Positions 7,757-16,740 of a stretch of DNA of 27,203 bases are shown in pieces. The DNA lies in contig DCHK01000028.1 in the NCBI GenBank assembly GCA_002315615.1, positions 1 to 27,203 on the forward strand, in the 5' to 3' direction. The notes below the pieces were generated by a model. It did no database searches. It was given only the letters and a program-made list of their open reading frames with translations, and was not told the DNA's origin. The position numbers and the translations under genes were made by a program. Position 1 is the stretch's first letter; each line of letters begins with the position of its first letter. The DNA comes from Bacteroidales bacterium UBA1754. Lineage in GTDB: Bacteria; Bacteroidota; Bacteroidia; Bacteroidales; Paludibacteraceae.

Positions 7757-7788
7757 TTAGCAGATTAGAAACGTGTCCAATCTGCCAA
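7757..7788 (-). terminator. Weak hairpin between two FKBP genes
   Basis: TTAGCAGATT (7757-7766) pairs with AATCTGCCAA (7779-7788), ten pairs with one wobble and a 12-base loop. On the minus strand a T-rich stretch follows. No separate promoter is seen for the downstream FKBP gene, so this may be a partial terminator that lowers its expression. Confidence 0.5.
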
Positions 7789-7808
7789 CTTAAGGTTTTC
7801 GCTAATAA

Positions 7809-8660
7809 TTATTTTACAATTTCGAGCATTTCGATTTCGAAAATCAAAGTAGAAAATGCTGGGATTTTTCCTGTTTCTCTTTCGCCGTATGCCAATTCTG
7901 CAGGGCAATAGATAATCCATTTTGAGCCAATAGGCATCATTTTTGATGCTTCGAGCCAAGCAGGAATTACACCACCAGAAGTATTAAATTCAAATGGTTC
8001 GTTACGGCTATACGAACTGTCGAATTCTGTACCATCAATCAATGTTCCGCGATAGTTTACTTTTACTGTCGTATTTTCGCCTGCGATTTCGCCGTTACCT
8101 ACGGTAATGACTTTGTATTGTAAACCACTTTCGGTTACTTTTACGCTATCATTTTTAGCATTTTCTATCAAGAATGCTTCTTGTTTTGCTATGTAATCGG
8201 CGTGCGATTTTTTCTGATAATCTGCAAAGAAATTTTTAACATATTCTGCAGCATCGTCACTTGTAAATTTACCTTCTTTTTTCAAAGTTTCGACCAAACC
8301 ATTTACGAAAGCGTCTTTATTAACTTTCAAAGTAGAATCGCCAGGAACGAGTTCTGCATCTTTAAGACTTCCTTTCAATTCGCTACCGATTTGCTTACCG
8401 AAAGCATATTCAGCATCTTCGGCATCGTTTTCATAAATTCCATCGAGAATACCTTTTACGAATTGATCAATTTTAGTAGTATCCAAACGACCTTGCATAG
8501 GCAAATATGTAAGCATTTGGTCGGCATTTTGAGAACCAATTGCATAACTTACAGAATCGACGTCAGATTTCAATTCTACAGATTTCATTTTCTTGCCACC
8601 GCAAGCCACAAGTCCAAGTGCCGATACAGCAACAAGACCGATTAAAAGATTTTTTTTCAT
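7809..8660 (-). CDS. FKBP-type peptidyl-prolyl isomerase lipoprotein
   Basis: The 283-residue product has a lipoprotein signal with lipobox LVAC (Cys20). An extended FKBP_N region follows to about residue 165, including an acidic stretch near 75-85 and a helical segment (FFADYQKKSHADYIAKQEAF). The FKBP catalytic domain covers about 170-283. Pocket residues are present (NYRGTLIDGTEFDSS, AYGER). The usual VIxGW reads VIPAW, keeping the tryptophan. The layout is that of FkpA/Mip-type folding helpers, here membrane-anchored. It has its own -7 box (8732-8739) and is probably co-transcribed with the secreted FKBP downstream. Confidence 0.92.
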   Translation of the reverse strand: MKKNLLIGLVAVSALGLVACGGKKMKSVELKSDVDSVSYAIGSQNADQMLTYLPMQGRLDTTKIDQFVKGILDGIYENDAEDAEYAFGKQIGSELKGSLKDAELVPGDSTLKVNKDAFVNGLVETLKKEGKFTSDDAAEYVKNFFADYQKKSHADYIAKQEAFLIENAKNDSVKVTESGLQYKVITVGNGEIAGENTTVKVNYRGTLIDGTEFDSSYSRNEPFEFNTSGGVIPAWLEASKMMPIGSKWIIYCPAELAYGERETGKIPAFSTLIFEIEMLEIVK

Positions 8661-8731
8661 TTCTTATTTTGAATATTTATAAATAATTTCAACCTCTACC
8701 ATAATAACGTACAAACATTATTTTTGGTGTG

Positions 8732-8739
8732 CAAAGATA
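8732..8739 (-). promoter_or_regulatory. -7 element of the FKBP lipoprotein gene
   Basis: The minus strand reads TATCTTTG, a full match to TAnnTTTG, 72 bases before the FKBP start and just after the stop of the GH-like gene. Confidence 0.6.
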
Positions 8740-8756
8740 CAATCTTTTTTACTTTT

Positions 8757-11543
8757 TTATTTCAATTTTGTGCCAAGAATAGTATATTCTTCTCCGTCTT
8801 TCAAAATGATTACTTGTCCGTTACGAACAACCTTTTGGACTTTATCTTGCTCTTCTGCCGAAATATTTTCCACACCAACCATTCCATTTGCGTAGATGGT
8901 TTTTGTCATTTTGTTGTTATTCATATTGCTTTCGGTGAAAGTACCTTCATTGTCGTTCACCCAAGCCATTACTTCGTAAGTTTGCGCATTTCCACAAGTC
9001 CAATACGCATTAGGCGTTCCACCATTTACAGTTAAATCTACAGTGCCATTGACAGGAATTGAAGCATAATGCGTATCGCACCAAGTGCTACCTGCATCGC
9101 CCGTAATATGGAAACTAATGCCGTGTTTTACATTGTTTGGTGTGGCAGCAGTTCCTTGGTTTTTGATGGTTGCGTAGAACGTTACGTGGTCGCCATTAGT
9201 AGGATTTGCTGGAGTCCAGAAGAAATCTGTAATGACCAAATCTGGCAAACCTGGTTCGGGAGTTTCTTCACCATCTTGAATTATCACATCATCAAAATAA
9301 GCAGAGAAATTTCCTGAATTTCCGCTATATGCAATTAAAATGCCAGAAATTGTTTTACCAGTAAACGATTTTCCTAACGAAAATTCCACCAATTCTTGTT
9401 CGTTTGTTTTGGTAGAAGTTTTCTTTACAGGAGAGCCGCTCAGTTCGCTCAAACGAGTATTGTCGCTGAAAAGCAAATCGACAAACGCACTCTTGCCATT
9501 TTCGTTTGATGCATATTTGTAATAACTTACTTTCATATTGTCTTTTACAACAATTTTCGTTTCGTTTGTCTTATATGCATAATTGGCATTTGCATTGGCA
9601 GTACCATTCAAATAAACGCTGTAATCTCCACTTTTTCGTTGAGCATCTTTCACTATCGAGCAAGACGCACTTGAGATATTTTCTTTCTTCACCTCTTTGT
9701 TATTATAAAAACAAGGATCGACAGGAAGAGTTGTTGTGTAGTCGGCTTGCTCGCCTTGTCCCTTACCGCTTCCGTTTTTGTTGATAGAAGTAAGTTTGCT
9801 CTCGAAACTATTACGGAAATAAATTGGTCCTTCAGAATACGGAACTGGAACATTTGTTGTAAACGTTTTTTCGCCACGAAGCACTTGTGCCGCATACGAA
9901 GCCAAACGCAAATAGAAATCGCTCGAAACCCAAATACCATCACGAGAGAATGTCTCGAAATATTGATTTTTAGGAATGTCGAAATAATCCACAGCACCTT
10001 TTATCAAGTTGGTACTTTCTTCGAACTCGTCAACCATTGCGAAATAAACAGAATTCAGTCCCATTTCGTGAGCATTGGTAATTTGCGCCCAAAGCAACTC
10101 GCCACCACGACGGAAATTTTGTAACAAACGCAAATCGTCGGTCAACCAGTTGGCACTTCCCGCAAAAACTACAGGTAAGTAATCCATACCATATTGGTCG
10201 CAATATGCCTTGTCGCTGATCATAGTATTTTTGTAATTTCTTGCGCCCTCGATGTCGCCGCCATACACGCCGACTGTCCAAGGAGAAACGCAGTCGAGTT
10301 TCTTGTAAGTCTCGGTATAATTGCCACCGCCAGTCCATCCGTTAGGTGTTCCACCTATCACATAGCAACCACGAGATTGAAGGAAAGCGATAATATCATT
10401 GTCTTGTTGTGGTGTTGCCATATCGTAACCTACACCCCACAACTCAACAACTGGCTTACCATCAACCGTAGCATAATTGTCTGACGAAGTGAGGGCGCGA
10501 ATTTGCTCAATCTCATACACCCAGTCCATTTTCATTCGTTGAACGATAGTCGCATCAGAGCCATTCAAATCGTAACAAATATAGAACAAACGACCAGTTG
10601 CTTCGCAAGCATTTTTTACATTGGTAAGATGCGATTTATCCGACTCGGTAACAGATTTACCAATGCCACCAACAAAACGCTGAATAGCAACACCATCGAA
10701 ACCCGCAGTTTTCAGCCATTCCATTTGTTTACTGATGATATAAGCATCTTTCGAGTTGTAAAGTTTGGCTGGTTTGCCATTACCCAAATTGTCAAAATTT
10801 GTAGCATACATATAACTGTCATCATATTCCGACACATCAGGATATGAAGAAACATCTACACCATTGTACATATGAAAACCAGGACCAGGCTTGTGTCCGT
10901 ATGTCCAGTGCACCCAATCGGAATCGTTTGGACCAGCCTCGTGCCAAATTTGATAACCACCAAATGAGCGTCCTTTGAACTGGTTTGATGGCAGATTATG
11001 CTTAGCAGGAATAGGCTCGCCATCAGGATTCAACGTACCGAACGCAAGCGAAATTTCCTTAATGTAGTTGTCGCTTCCGCTATAACCCAAACGAATGTCG
11101 GCACCAGAATTCATTGTTCCGTGGAAATTTGCATCGGTAAGTGTAATAATGGTCGTTACCCAACCATTAGAATTCACTTTTGTAAAATCAGCACCCGCAT
11201 AATCGCCTGAAGTACCATTATAATTGAACCACAAAGCATTTGAATTATTGCCAAAATAAGTGATTTTTATCATTATTTGTCGTTGCGACTGAGGCACAGC
11301 ACTGCGGTCGAATTTTACATACATAAACTTGCCCGAAGGAATTTTGCGACAAGCAGAGCCACCAATATTGGCAGCCTCGGTATAAGGTTCGTCGCTCGGA
11401 TTAGAATTTTGCACATACGAAGCCGACTGACTTGTATTGTTTGAAAAATTGTAATATGCAACTGGCGTAGGGAAATTCAAGCCAGCCTGCATTGACATAA
11501 CAACGCCCAAGAGTAGCAGAGGTAATGTGAAGATTTTTTTCAT
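8757..11543 (-). CDS. Secreted GH71/GH99-like glycoside hydrolase with CARDB domain
   Basis: This 928-residue secreted protein has several modules. A signal peptide covers about 1-20. A beta-rich, carbohydrate-binding-like module spans about 21-170 (starting YYNFSNN). A GH71/GH99-like TIM barrel spans about 185-575, starting FGGYQIWHEAGPND and rich in Trp and Tyr. A second beta-sandwich lies at about 580-755, a CARDB adhesion-type domain at about 767-885, and a tail ending ILKDGEEYTILGTKLK. The segment DEFEEST (505-511) lines up by eye with the GH99 motif around its Glu-x-x-Glu active-site pair, pointing to E506 and E509. GH99 enzymes are endo-acting alpha-mannan or mannoside hydrolases; the substrate here is unknown. 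No SusC/SusD genes are near. It sits between FKBP genes. Confidence 0.8.
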   Translation of the reverse strand: MKKIFTLPLLLLGVVMSMQAGLNFPTPVAYYNFSNNTSQSASYVQNSNPSDEPYTEAANIGGSACRKIPSGKFMYVKFDRSAVPQSQRQIMIKITYFGNNSNALWFNYNGTSGDYAGADFTKVNSNGWVTTIITLTDANFHGTMNSGADIRLGYSGSDNYIKEISLAFGTLNPDGEPIPAKHNLPSNQFKGRSFGGYQIWHEAGPNDSDWVHWTYGHKPGPGFHMYNGVDVSSYPDVSEYDDSYMYATNFDNLGNGKPAKLYNSKDAYIISKQMEWLKTAGFDGVAIQRFVGGIGKSVTESDKSHLTNVKNACEATGRLFYICYDLNGSDATIVQRMKMDWVYEIEQIRALTSSDNYATVDGKPVVELWGVGYDMATPQQDNDIIAFLQSRGCYVIGGTPNGWTGGGNYTETYKKLDCVSPWTVGVYGGDIEGARNYKNTMISDKAYCDQYGMDYLPVVFAGSANWLTDDLRLLQNFRRGGELLWAQITNAHEMGLNSVYFAMVDEFEESTNLIKGAVDYFDIPKNQYFETFSRDGIWVSSDFYLRLASYAAQVLRGEKTFTTNVPVPYSEGPIYFRNSFESKLTSINKNGSGKGQGEQADYTTTLPVDPCFYNNKEVKKENISSASCSIVKDAQRKSGDYSVYLNGTANANANYAYKTNETKIVVKDNMKVSYYKYASNENGKSAFVDLLFSDNTRLSELSGSPVKKTSTKTNEQELVEFSLGKSFTGKTISGILIAYSGNSGNFSAYFDDVIIQDGEETPEPGLPDLVITDFFWTPANPTNGDHVTFYATIKNQGTAATPNNVKHGISFHITGDAGSTWCDTHYASIPVNGTVDLTVNGGTPNAYWTCGNAQTYEVMAWVNDNEGTFTESNMNNNKMTKTIYANGMVGVENISAEEQDKVQKVVRNGQVIILKDGEEYTILGTKLK

Positions 11544-11565
11544 ATTATTGTGATTAGAAATTAAC

Positions 11566-11603
11566 AGCCCGAAAGTTATGAAAAAAATCTCAACTCTCGG
11601 GCT
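11566..11603. terminator. Hairpin between the third FKBP gene and the GH-like gene
   Basis: AGCCCGA (11566-11572) pairs with TCGGGCT (11597-11603), extended inward by four pairs after one mismatch. The plus-strand flank is T-rich and the minus-strand flank only weakly so. Both neighbours are on the minus strand, so it may be an attenuator or a weak terminator. Confidence 0.5.
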
Positions 11604-11627
11604 ATATTTTATTTATTTGTATAATAA

Positions 11628-12209
11628 TCAAACAATTTCGAGCAATTCTACATCGAAAATTAGAGTAGCAAATGGAGGAATACTGCCAGCACCACGTTCG
11701 CCGTAAGCCAAATTATAAGGCAAATACAAACGCCATTTTGAGCCTACCGACATCAATTGCAATGCCTCTACCCAACCTTGAATAACTTGCGTTACTCCAA
11801 AAGTAGCAGGTTGTCCGCGACGAACAGAACTATCGAATACTGTTCCGTCTATCAATGTGCCGTGGTAATGACATTTAACCGAATCTTTTGCTGTAGGTTT
11901 TTTGCCTATTGCACTTGTAAGAACTTCGTACTGCAAACCACTTGGAAGTGTTACCACACCTTCGCGTTTTGCGTTTTCTTCGAGGAATTTCTTTCCTTCT
12001 TCAATATTCTTTTTGCCTTTTTCTGCTTGTAGTTTGGCAAAAAATTCTTGGATTTTGTTTTGTGCCATATCTTGTGTCATTTCTGTTTTTCCATTGCTCA
12101 AAGCATCTTTCACCGCTTTTGCAAATTGTTCTACATCAATTTCTTCGATTCCTGCTTCTTTCAAATTTGCAGCAATATTTATGCCTAACGCATAACTAAA
12201 TTCTTTCAT
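11628..12209 (-). CDS. Cytosolic FKBP-type peptidyl-prolyl isomerase (FklB-like)
   Basis: The 193-residue product has no signal peptide and starts directly in the FKBP_N region (MKEFSYALGINIAANLKEAG). The dimerisation helices follow, then a complete FKBP domain from about residue 88. Pocket residues are all present: HYHGTLIDGTVFDSS, VIQGW, AYGERGAGSIPPF. It is therefore the cytosolic member of the three FKBP paralogues here, and most similar to the secreted one (shared FGVTQVI, EALQLM and VGSKWRL). The start lies nine bases after the hisS stop, so it belongs to the waaA-hisS transcript. It probably speeds proline isomerisation in cytosolic proteins. Confidence 0.92.
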   Translation of the reverse strand: MKEFSYALGINIAANLKEAGIEEIDVEQFAKAVKDALSNGKTEMTQDMAQNKIQEFFAKLQAEKGKKNIEEGKKFLEENAKREGVVTLPSGLQYEVLTSAIGKKPTAKDSVKCHYHGTLIDGTVFDSSVRRGQPATFGVTQVIQGWVEALQLMSVGSKWRLYLPYNLAYGERGAGSIPPFATLIFDVELLEIV

Positions 12210-12218
12210 TTTTGGATT

Positions 12219-13580
12219 CTATTTTATATGATTGATAATTTCTTCTTTCGCAATAAGTGTTTGTTCGCCCGTAGTCATATTTTTAAGCGTTACCTTATTT
12301 TCTGCAATTTCAGTTTCGCCTGCTATCACAACAAAAGGAATATGACGCGAATCGGCATAACCAAACTGCTTTTTCATTTTAGCGCTTTCGGGATAAATTT
12401 CGGCACTTATGCCTGCTTGACGCAACTCTTTGAGCAACGGCAAAAGATAAAGTGTTTCCGTTTCGCCAAAATTTGCAAACATCACCTTTGTAGTTTGTGC
12501 CACTTCGGCAGGATAAAGGTCGAGAGCATTCAGCACATCGTAGATGCGGTCGGCACCAAAAGAGATGCCCACACCCGAAACATCGGGCATACCAAAAACA
12601 CCCGTAAGATTGTCGTAACGACCGCCACCCGTAATGCTACCAATTTCAACATCGAGTGCTTTTACCTCGAAAATGCAACCAGTGTAATAGTTCAAACCAC
12701 GCGCAAGTGTAAGGTCGAGTTCCGTTTGTGTTTTTATATTGAGACTTTTAATATAAGAGAAAACAGTTTCCAACTCTTTCACACCAGCCAAACCCGTTTC
12801 CGAAGTAGCAAGAATTTCGTTGAGTTTAACAAGTTTCTCTTCGTTGCTACCTTTCAGCAAAATAATTGGTTGCAATTTAGTCAACGCATCTTCGCCGATG
12901 CCTTTGCTACAAAGTTCTTCGTTTACATTTTCCAAACCAATTTTTTCGAGTTTATCAATAGCAACGGTTATATCAACAATCTTTTCTGGTTCGCCAATGA
13001 TTTCAGCAATTCCCGAAAGAATTTTTCGGTTGTTAATCTTGATGCAAACATTTATGCCAAAGCGACGGAACACTTCGTCGATAATTTGTACAAGTTCTAC
13101 CTCGTTCAGCAAAGAATCGCTTCCTATCACATCGGCATCGCACTGATAGAACTCGCGGTAACGGCCTTTTTGCGGACGGTCGGCACGCCATACTGGTTGA
13201 ATTTGATAACGCTTGAAAGGAAATGTTATTTTCTCGCGATTCATCGTTACAAAACGCGCAAAAGGAACAGTCAAATCGTAACGCAAACCCTTTTCGCACA
13301 TTTTGTTAGTAAGTTTTCCTAAATGGTGTTCTGCCACTTCTGAAGCCGTTACATCCGACAAAAAATCGCCTGAGTTCAATATTTTGAAAAGCAATTTATC
13401 GCCCTCTTCGCCATATTTTCCCATCAATGTCGAAAGATTTTCTACTGCTGGCGTTTCAATCTGCTGAAAACCATAAAGTTTATACACCGATTTTATGGTG
13501 TCGAAAATATAGTTGCGACGCACCATTTCTTCGGGTGCAAAGTCACGCGTTCCTTTTGGTATAGAAGGTTTTTGAGCCAT
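12219..13580 (-). CDS. hisS: Histidyl-tRNA synthetase
   Basis: This class II synthetase charges tRNA-His in the cytosol. The 453 residues begin MAQKPSIPKGTRDF, with motif 1 right after. Motif 2 is RYQIQPVWRADRPQKGRYREFYQCDAD around residues 118-142, split here by its arginines. The histidine-specific segments LARGLNYYTGCIFE and SITGGGRYDNL lie around 300-330, and motif 3 GVGISFGADRIY around 345. An anticodon-binding domain closes the protein. The frame is open 35 codons further upstream, but that part covers the gap and the waaA end, so ATG 13580 is preferred. It lies 34 bases behind waaA in the same direction. Confidence 0.97.
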   Translation of the reverse strand: MAQKPSIPKGTRDFAPEEMVRRNYIFDTIKSVYKLYGFQQIETPAVENLSTLMGKYGEEGDKLLFKILNSGDFLSDVTASEVAEHHLGKLTNKMCEKGLRYDLTVPFARFVTMNREKITFPFKRYQIQPVWRADRPQKGRYREFYQCDADVIGSDSLLNEVELVQIIDEVFRRFGINVCIKINNRKILSGIAEIIGEPEKIVDITVAIDKLEKIGLENVNEELCSKGIGEDALTKLQPIILLKGSNEEKLVKLNEILATSETGLAGVKELETVFSYIKSLNIKTQTELDLTLARGLNYYTGCIFEVKALDVEIGSITGGGRYDNLTGVFGMPDVSGVGISFGADRIYDVLNALDLYPAEVAQTTKVMFANFGETETLYLLPLLKELRQAGISAEIYPESAKMKKQFGYADSRHIPFVVIAGETEIAENKVTLKNMTTGEQTLIAKEEIINHIK

Positions 13581-13614
13581 TCTTTTCAAAAATTTACAAT
13601 AAACAATGAATAAT

Positions 13615-14847
13615 TTACGATTTAAACAATTCTTCCATAATAATTTTTGTTCCGCCACAATTGCTCGAAACGTAATGAGCGGCATTTTTGCCTTTTTGTT
13701 TCAAGAAAAAATCGTCGGAAATAAGTTTATCGAGAATGTGTTTCAGTCCTGCATAATTGTCGATAGAATAACCACCGTCTTCGTCAATCAAACTCACCGC
13801 TTCGCGAAAGCGCTCGTAGTTCGGGCCGAAAATCACTGGCATTCCGTACACGGCAGCCTCCAAAGTATTGTGAATTCCCACGCCAAAACCGCCACCAATA
13901 TAGGCAATGTGTCCGTAGCGATAGACCGACGACAAGAAACCGATGGCATCAATCACTACACAGTCGAGTTTTTTCATATCGGTAGATGCATTCACTTCGG
14001 AATAACGCATAAACGGACGTTGAAGTTTGTTGCAAATCTCAAATATATGCTCGTCGCTGATGATGTGTGGTGCAATAATGAGTTTCAAATCTTTTCGTTG
14101 GTTGAAATATTCGATGAAAAGGTCTTCGTCTTTTTCCCACGAACTGCCAGCAATCAGCACTTTTCTATCATCGACAAATTCAGGCAAATAAGGAATATTT
14201 TTAGGATTTTGCGCAATTTCATTCACACGGTCGAAACGCGTATCGCCCGAAATGAGCACATTGTTGATGTTATATTTCGCCAACAAATCTTTTGAATTTT
14301 GGTCTTGCACAAAAATTATAGTAAAGTTTCGCAACAAGCCACGATACCAATGTCCGTACCATTTGAAGAACGCTTGTTCCTTACGGAAAATGGCAGAAAC
14401 CACGTATGTTGGTATGTTATTGTGATGTAATTCTCTAAGGTAATTTGCCCAAAACTCGTATTTTATAAAGATTGCCATCTTAGGCTTTGCCATCTTAATG
14501 AAGCGATGGGCATTTATGAGCGTATCCATCGGGAGGTAGCAAACAATGTCTGCCATAGGGTAACTCTTGCGAACCTCGTAGCCCGAAGGCGAGAAAAATG
14601 TAAGCAGAATTTTGTATTCAGGATGTTGGGCTTTTATTTTTTCTATAATTGGACGACCTTGCTCAAACTCGCCAAGCGAGGCGGCGTGCACCCAAATGTA
14701 CGAGGCTTCGGGGTCGATTTTTGCTTTCAGCACACGCAATCCATTGCGCTGACCCGTCCACATCAAGGATATTTTTTTATCGAAAAGCGAAGCAATAAAC
14801 ACTGCGCACCGATAAATCATTATTCCAAAATTATAGAGCAAATTCAT
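13615..14847 (-). CDS. waaA: Kdo transferase WaaA (lipid A glycosyltransferase)
   Basis: WaaA (KdtA, family GT30) transfers 3-deoxy-D-manno-octulosonate from CMP-Kdo to lipid A at the inner membrane, an essential step of lipopolysaccharide core building. The 410-residue product has an N-terminal membrane-associated helix (about 1-22). The acceptor-side motif HAASLGEFEQG places the likely catalytic Glu at residue 60, as in E. coli. Donor-domain motifs include IAGSSWEKDE, IIAPHI, and YIGGGFGVGIHNTLEAAVYGMPVIFGP near 310-340. It leads an operon with hisS and the cytosolic FKBP, behind a TAACTTTG -7 box. Confidence 0.95.
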   Translation of the reverse strand: MNLLYNFGIMIYRCAVFIASLFDKKISLMWTGQRNGLRVLKAKIDPEASYIWVHAASLGEFEQGRPIIEKIKAQHPEYKILLTFFSPSGYEVRKSYPMADIVCYLPMDTLINAHRFIKMAKPKMAIFIKYEFWANYLRELHHNNIPTYVVSAIFRKEQAFFKWYGHWYRGLLRNFTIIFVQDQNSKDLLAKYNINNVLISGDTRFDRVNEIAQNPKNIPYLPEFVDDRKVLIAGSSWEKDEDLFIEYFNQRKDLKLIIAPHIISDEHIFEICNKLQRPFMRYSEVNASTDMKKLDCVVIDAIGFLSSVYRYGHIAYIGGGFGVGIHNTLEAAVYGMPVIFGPNYERFREAVSLIDEDGGYSIDNYAGLKHILDKLISDDFFLKQKGKNAAHYVSSNCGGTKIIMEELFKS

Positions 14848-14873
14848 TTACCAAATTTCTTGTTACAAGACCA

Positions 14874-14881
14874 CAAAGTTA
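14874..14881 (-). promoter_or_regulatory. -7 element of the waaA-hisS-FKBP unit
   Basis: The minus strand reads TAACTTTG, matching TAnnTTTG, 27 bases before the waaA ATG. No -33 TTG is obvious. Confidence 0.6.
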
Positions 14882-14907
14882 GGAAAAAAATCATATTTCC
14901 GCTTTTT

Positions 14908-16635
14908 TTACTCCCCTTTTTCGAGGAACTGCTTTGTTCTATCAAGAGCGGCATAAATGTTGGGGCAAATGTTTTCTTCGCCAATTTCTTTGCTGAAACC
15001 TGATTTGCGTATTGTAGTATGTACTTTTTCGTTCACACCCGAAAGTATCACGTGAATATCTTCGCGCTTGGACATATTACAAACATTTTGCAAGTTGTGC
15101 AATCCTGTGGAATCGATAAAAGCCACTTTACGCATACGGATAATACGTACTTTTGGTTTCTCGCCAACTTGACTAATAAGTTCGTCGAACTTACTTGCCA
15201 CGCCAAAGAAGAACGGACCATTTATCTCGTACACCTCAACGCCATCAGGAATATGCAAGCACTCGGTATCGTCGGCGTGCAACTCTTCTTCTTGCTCGTT
15301 GTTTACAATTTCGTTTTCGATAACCGAAACGCTTGTTGTTTCCATCATACGTTTCATAAATAACAAAATGGCAAGCAAAAGTCCAATTTCGATGGCAATA
15401 GTAAGGTCGAAAACCACAGTAAGCAAAAACGTGGTAACCAACACCAAAACATCAGATTTTGGATTGTGCAAAAGCATTTTCACGGTGCGCCAACCACTCA
15501 TATTATACGAAACCATAATGAGCACAGCCGCCAAACAAGGCATTGGAATATATCCCACCAAATTTCCTAAAAACAACAGCACAAGCAACAACACAAAAAC
15601 GTGTACGATACCTGCAACTGGCGTTTTTCCACCGTTGTTGATATTCGTCATTGTTCGTGCAATGGCACCTGTAGCAGGAATACCACCAAAAAACGGAGTA
15701 CAAATATTTGCCACACCTTGTGCCACAAGTTCGGTATTAGAATCGTGGCGGTCGCCAATAGCACCATCAGCCACCATAGCCGAGAGTAATGATTCTATTG
15801 CACCCAACATAGCAATGGTAAACGCAGCAGGGAAAAGTGTTTGTATCAAACTAAGGAATGTCTGTCCCTCTGCCAACTCGAAACTCGGCAAATGTGGTGT
15901 AGGAATTCCCGAAGGCAATTCGTATAGGTCGCCAATAGTCTTGATGCTCGTTACGCCTTCCCACACACCAAATGTCTTCAGAGCCCACACGCCAAATGTG
16001 GCAATAATAATGGCGATGAGCGAACCCGGGATTTTTTTAGACAATTTCGGAGCAAAAATAATGATGAGCAAACTAACAAAACCTACACCAAAAGCCCACC
16101 AATTGATGTGTGTAAAATTTTGAAAGTAGCATATCCATTTATGAATGAAATCGGCTGGCGTTTTTTCTATTCCCAAACCGAAAAAATCGTTCATTTGAGT
16201 AGAGAAAATGGTGAGCGCAATACCACTCGTAAAACCAATAATGATAGGATATGGAATAAATTTGATAACACTGCCCAACTTAACCACACCCATAAAAACG
16301 AGCAAAATACCCGCCATAATGGTGGCAATCATCAAACCACCCAAACCATATTGCTGAATGATGCCGTAAATAATTACGATGAAAGCACCCGTAGGACCAC
16401 CAATCTGTACTTTCGTTCCACCCAAGAAAGAAACGATAAAACCTGCAATAATAGCAGTAATAAGTCCTTCGGTAGGACCTACGCCCGAAGCAATACCAAA
16501 CGCAATGGCCAACGGAATAGCAACAATACCTACAATGATACCAGCCATTGAATCTGCCACTAACTTCTCTTTTGAATAATTTTTAATGCTTGAAAAAAAG
16601 CGAGGGGAAAAATGAAAATTAAAATGTTCTGTCAT
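14908..16635 (-). CDS. SulP family anion transporter with STAS domain
   Basis: SulP proteins are inner-membrane carriers of sulfate, bicarbonate or organic anions. The 575 residues start with a soluble stretch and then the family's first membrane helices (VADSMAGIIVGIVAIPLAIAFGIASG at about 27-50). The half-helix signature VQIGGPTGAFIVIIYGI follows near 76-92. Further membrane segments run to about residue 425, then a C-terminal STAS domain (about 460-570) with VAFIDSTGLHNL. An acidic linker (EQEEELHADDTE) precedes the STAS domain. The substrate cannot be read from sequence. It is divergent from the VUT transporter gene, with both -7 boxes about 30 bases apart. Confidence 0.92.
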   Translation of the reverse strand: MTEHFNFHFSPRFFSSIKNYSKEKLVADSMAGIIVGIVAIPLAIAFGIASGVGPTEGLITAIIAGFIVSFLGGTKVQIGGPTGAFIVIIYGIIQQYGLGGLMIATIMAGILLVFMGVVKLGSVIKFIPYPIIIGFTSGIALTIFSTQMNDFFGLGIEKTPADFIHKWICYFQNFTHINWWAFGVGFVSLLIIIFAPKLSKKIPGSLIAIIIATFGVWALKTFGVWEGVTSIKTIGDLYELPSGIPTPHLPSFELAEGQTFLSLIQTLFPAAFTIAMLGAIESLLSAMVADGAIGDRHDSNTELVAQGVANICTPFFGGIPATGAIARTMTNINNGGKTPVAGIVHVFVLLLVLLFLGNLVGYIPMPCLAAVLIMVSYNMSGWRTVKMLLHNPKSDVLVLVTTFLLTVVFDLTIAIEIGLLLAILLFMKRMMETTSVSVIENEIVNNEQEEELHADDTECLHIPDGVEVYEINGPFFFGVASKFDELISQVGEKPKVRIIRMRKVAFIDSTGLHNLQNVCNMSKREDIHVILSGVNEKVHTTIRKSGFSKEIGEENICPNIYAALDRTKQFLEKGE

Positions 16636-16683
16636 AATTCTTTTAGTAATACCAAAAATTTAACTCTTTGAAAAAAGAAAGTG

Positions 16684-16691
16684 CAAAGGTA
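16684..16691 (-). promoter_or_regulatory. -7 element of the SulP gene
   Basis: The minus strand reads TACCTTTG, 49 bases before the SulP ATG, in the divergent promoter region shared with the VUT gene. Confidence 0.6.
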
Positions 16692-16699
16692 CAAAAAAA

Positions 16700-16729
16700 T
16701 TGCTTACAATGTTTTATTTTGTACCTTTG
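16700..16729 (+). promoter_or_regulatory. Promoter of the VUT transporter gene
   Basis: TTG at 16700-16702 is followed after 19 bases by TACCTTTG at 16722-16729. Transcription should start near 16735, giving a leader of about 65 bases. Confidence 0.75.
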
Positions 16730-16740
16730 TGCCAAAATAC

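Noticed and set aside
12228..13322. Long plus-strand ORF of 364 codons opposite hisS
   Set aside because: It lies wholly antisense to hisS, its translation is rich in Asn, Phe and Cys with no recognisable domain, and it is the usual shadow of a well-coded gene.
13581..13685. N-terminal extension of HisRS
   Set aside because: It would overlap the waaA end and precede the conserved start of the synthetase; ATG 13580 leads straight into motif 1.
13606..14295. Plus-strand ORF of 229 codons opposite waaA
   Set aside because: Antisense to waaA with no promoter and no domain; it keeps His, Phe and Asn bias typical of reverse reading.
15299..16123. Plus-strand ORF of 274 codons opposite the SulP gene
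   Set aside because: Antisense to a clear transporter gene, low-complexity translation, no start signals of its own.
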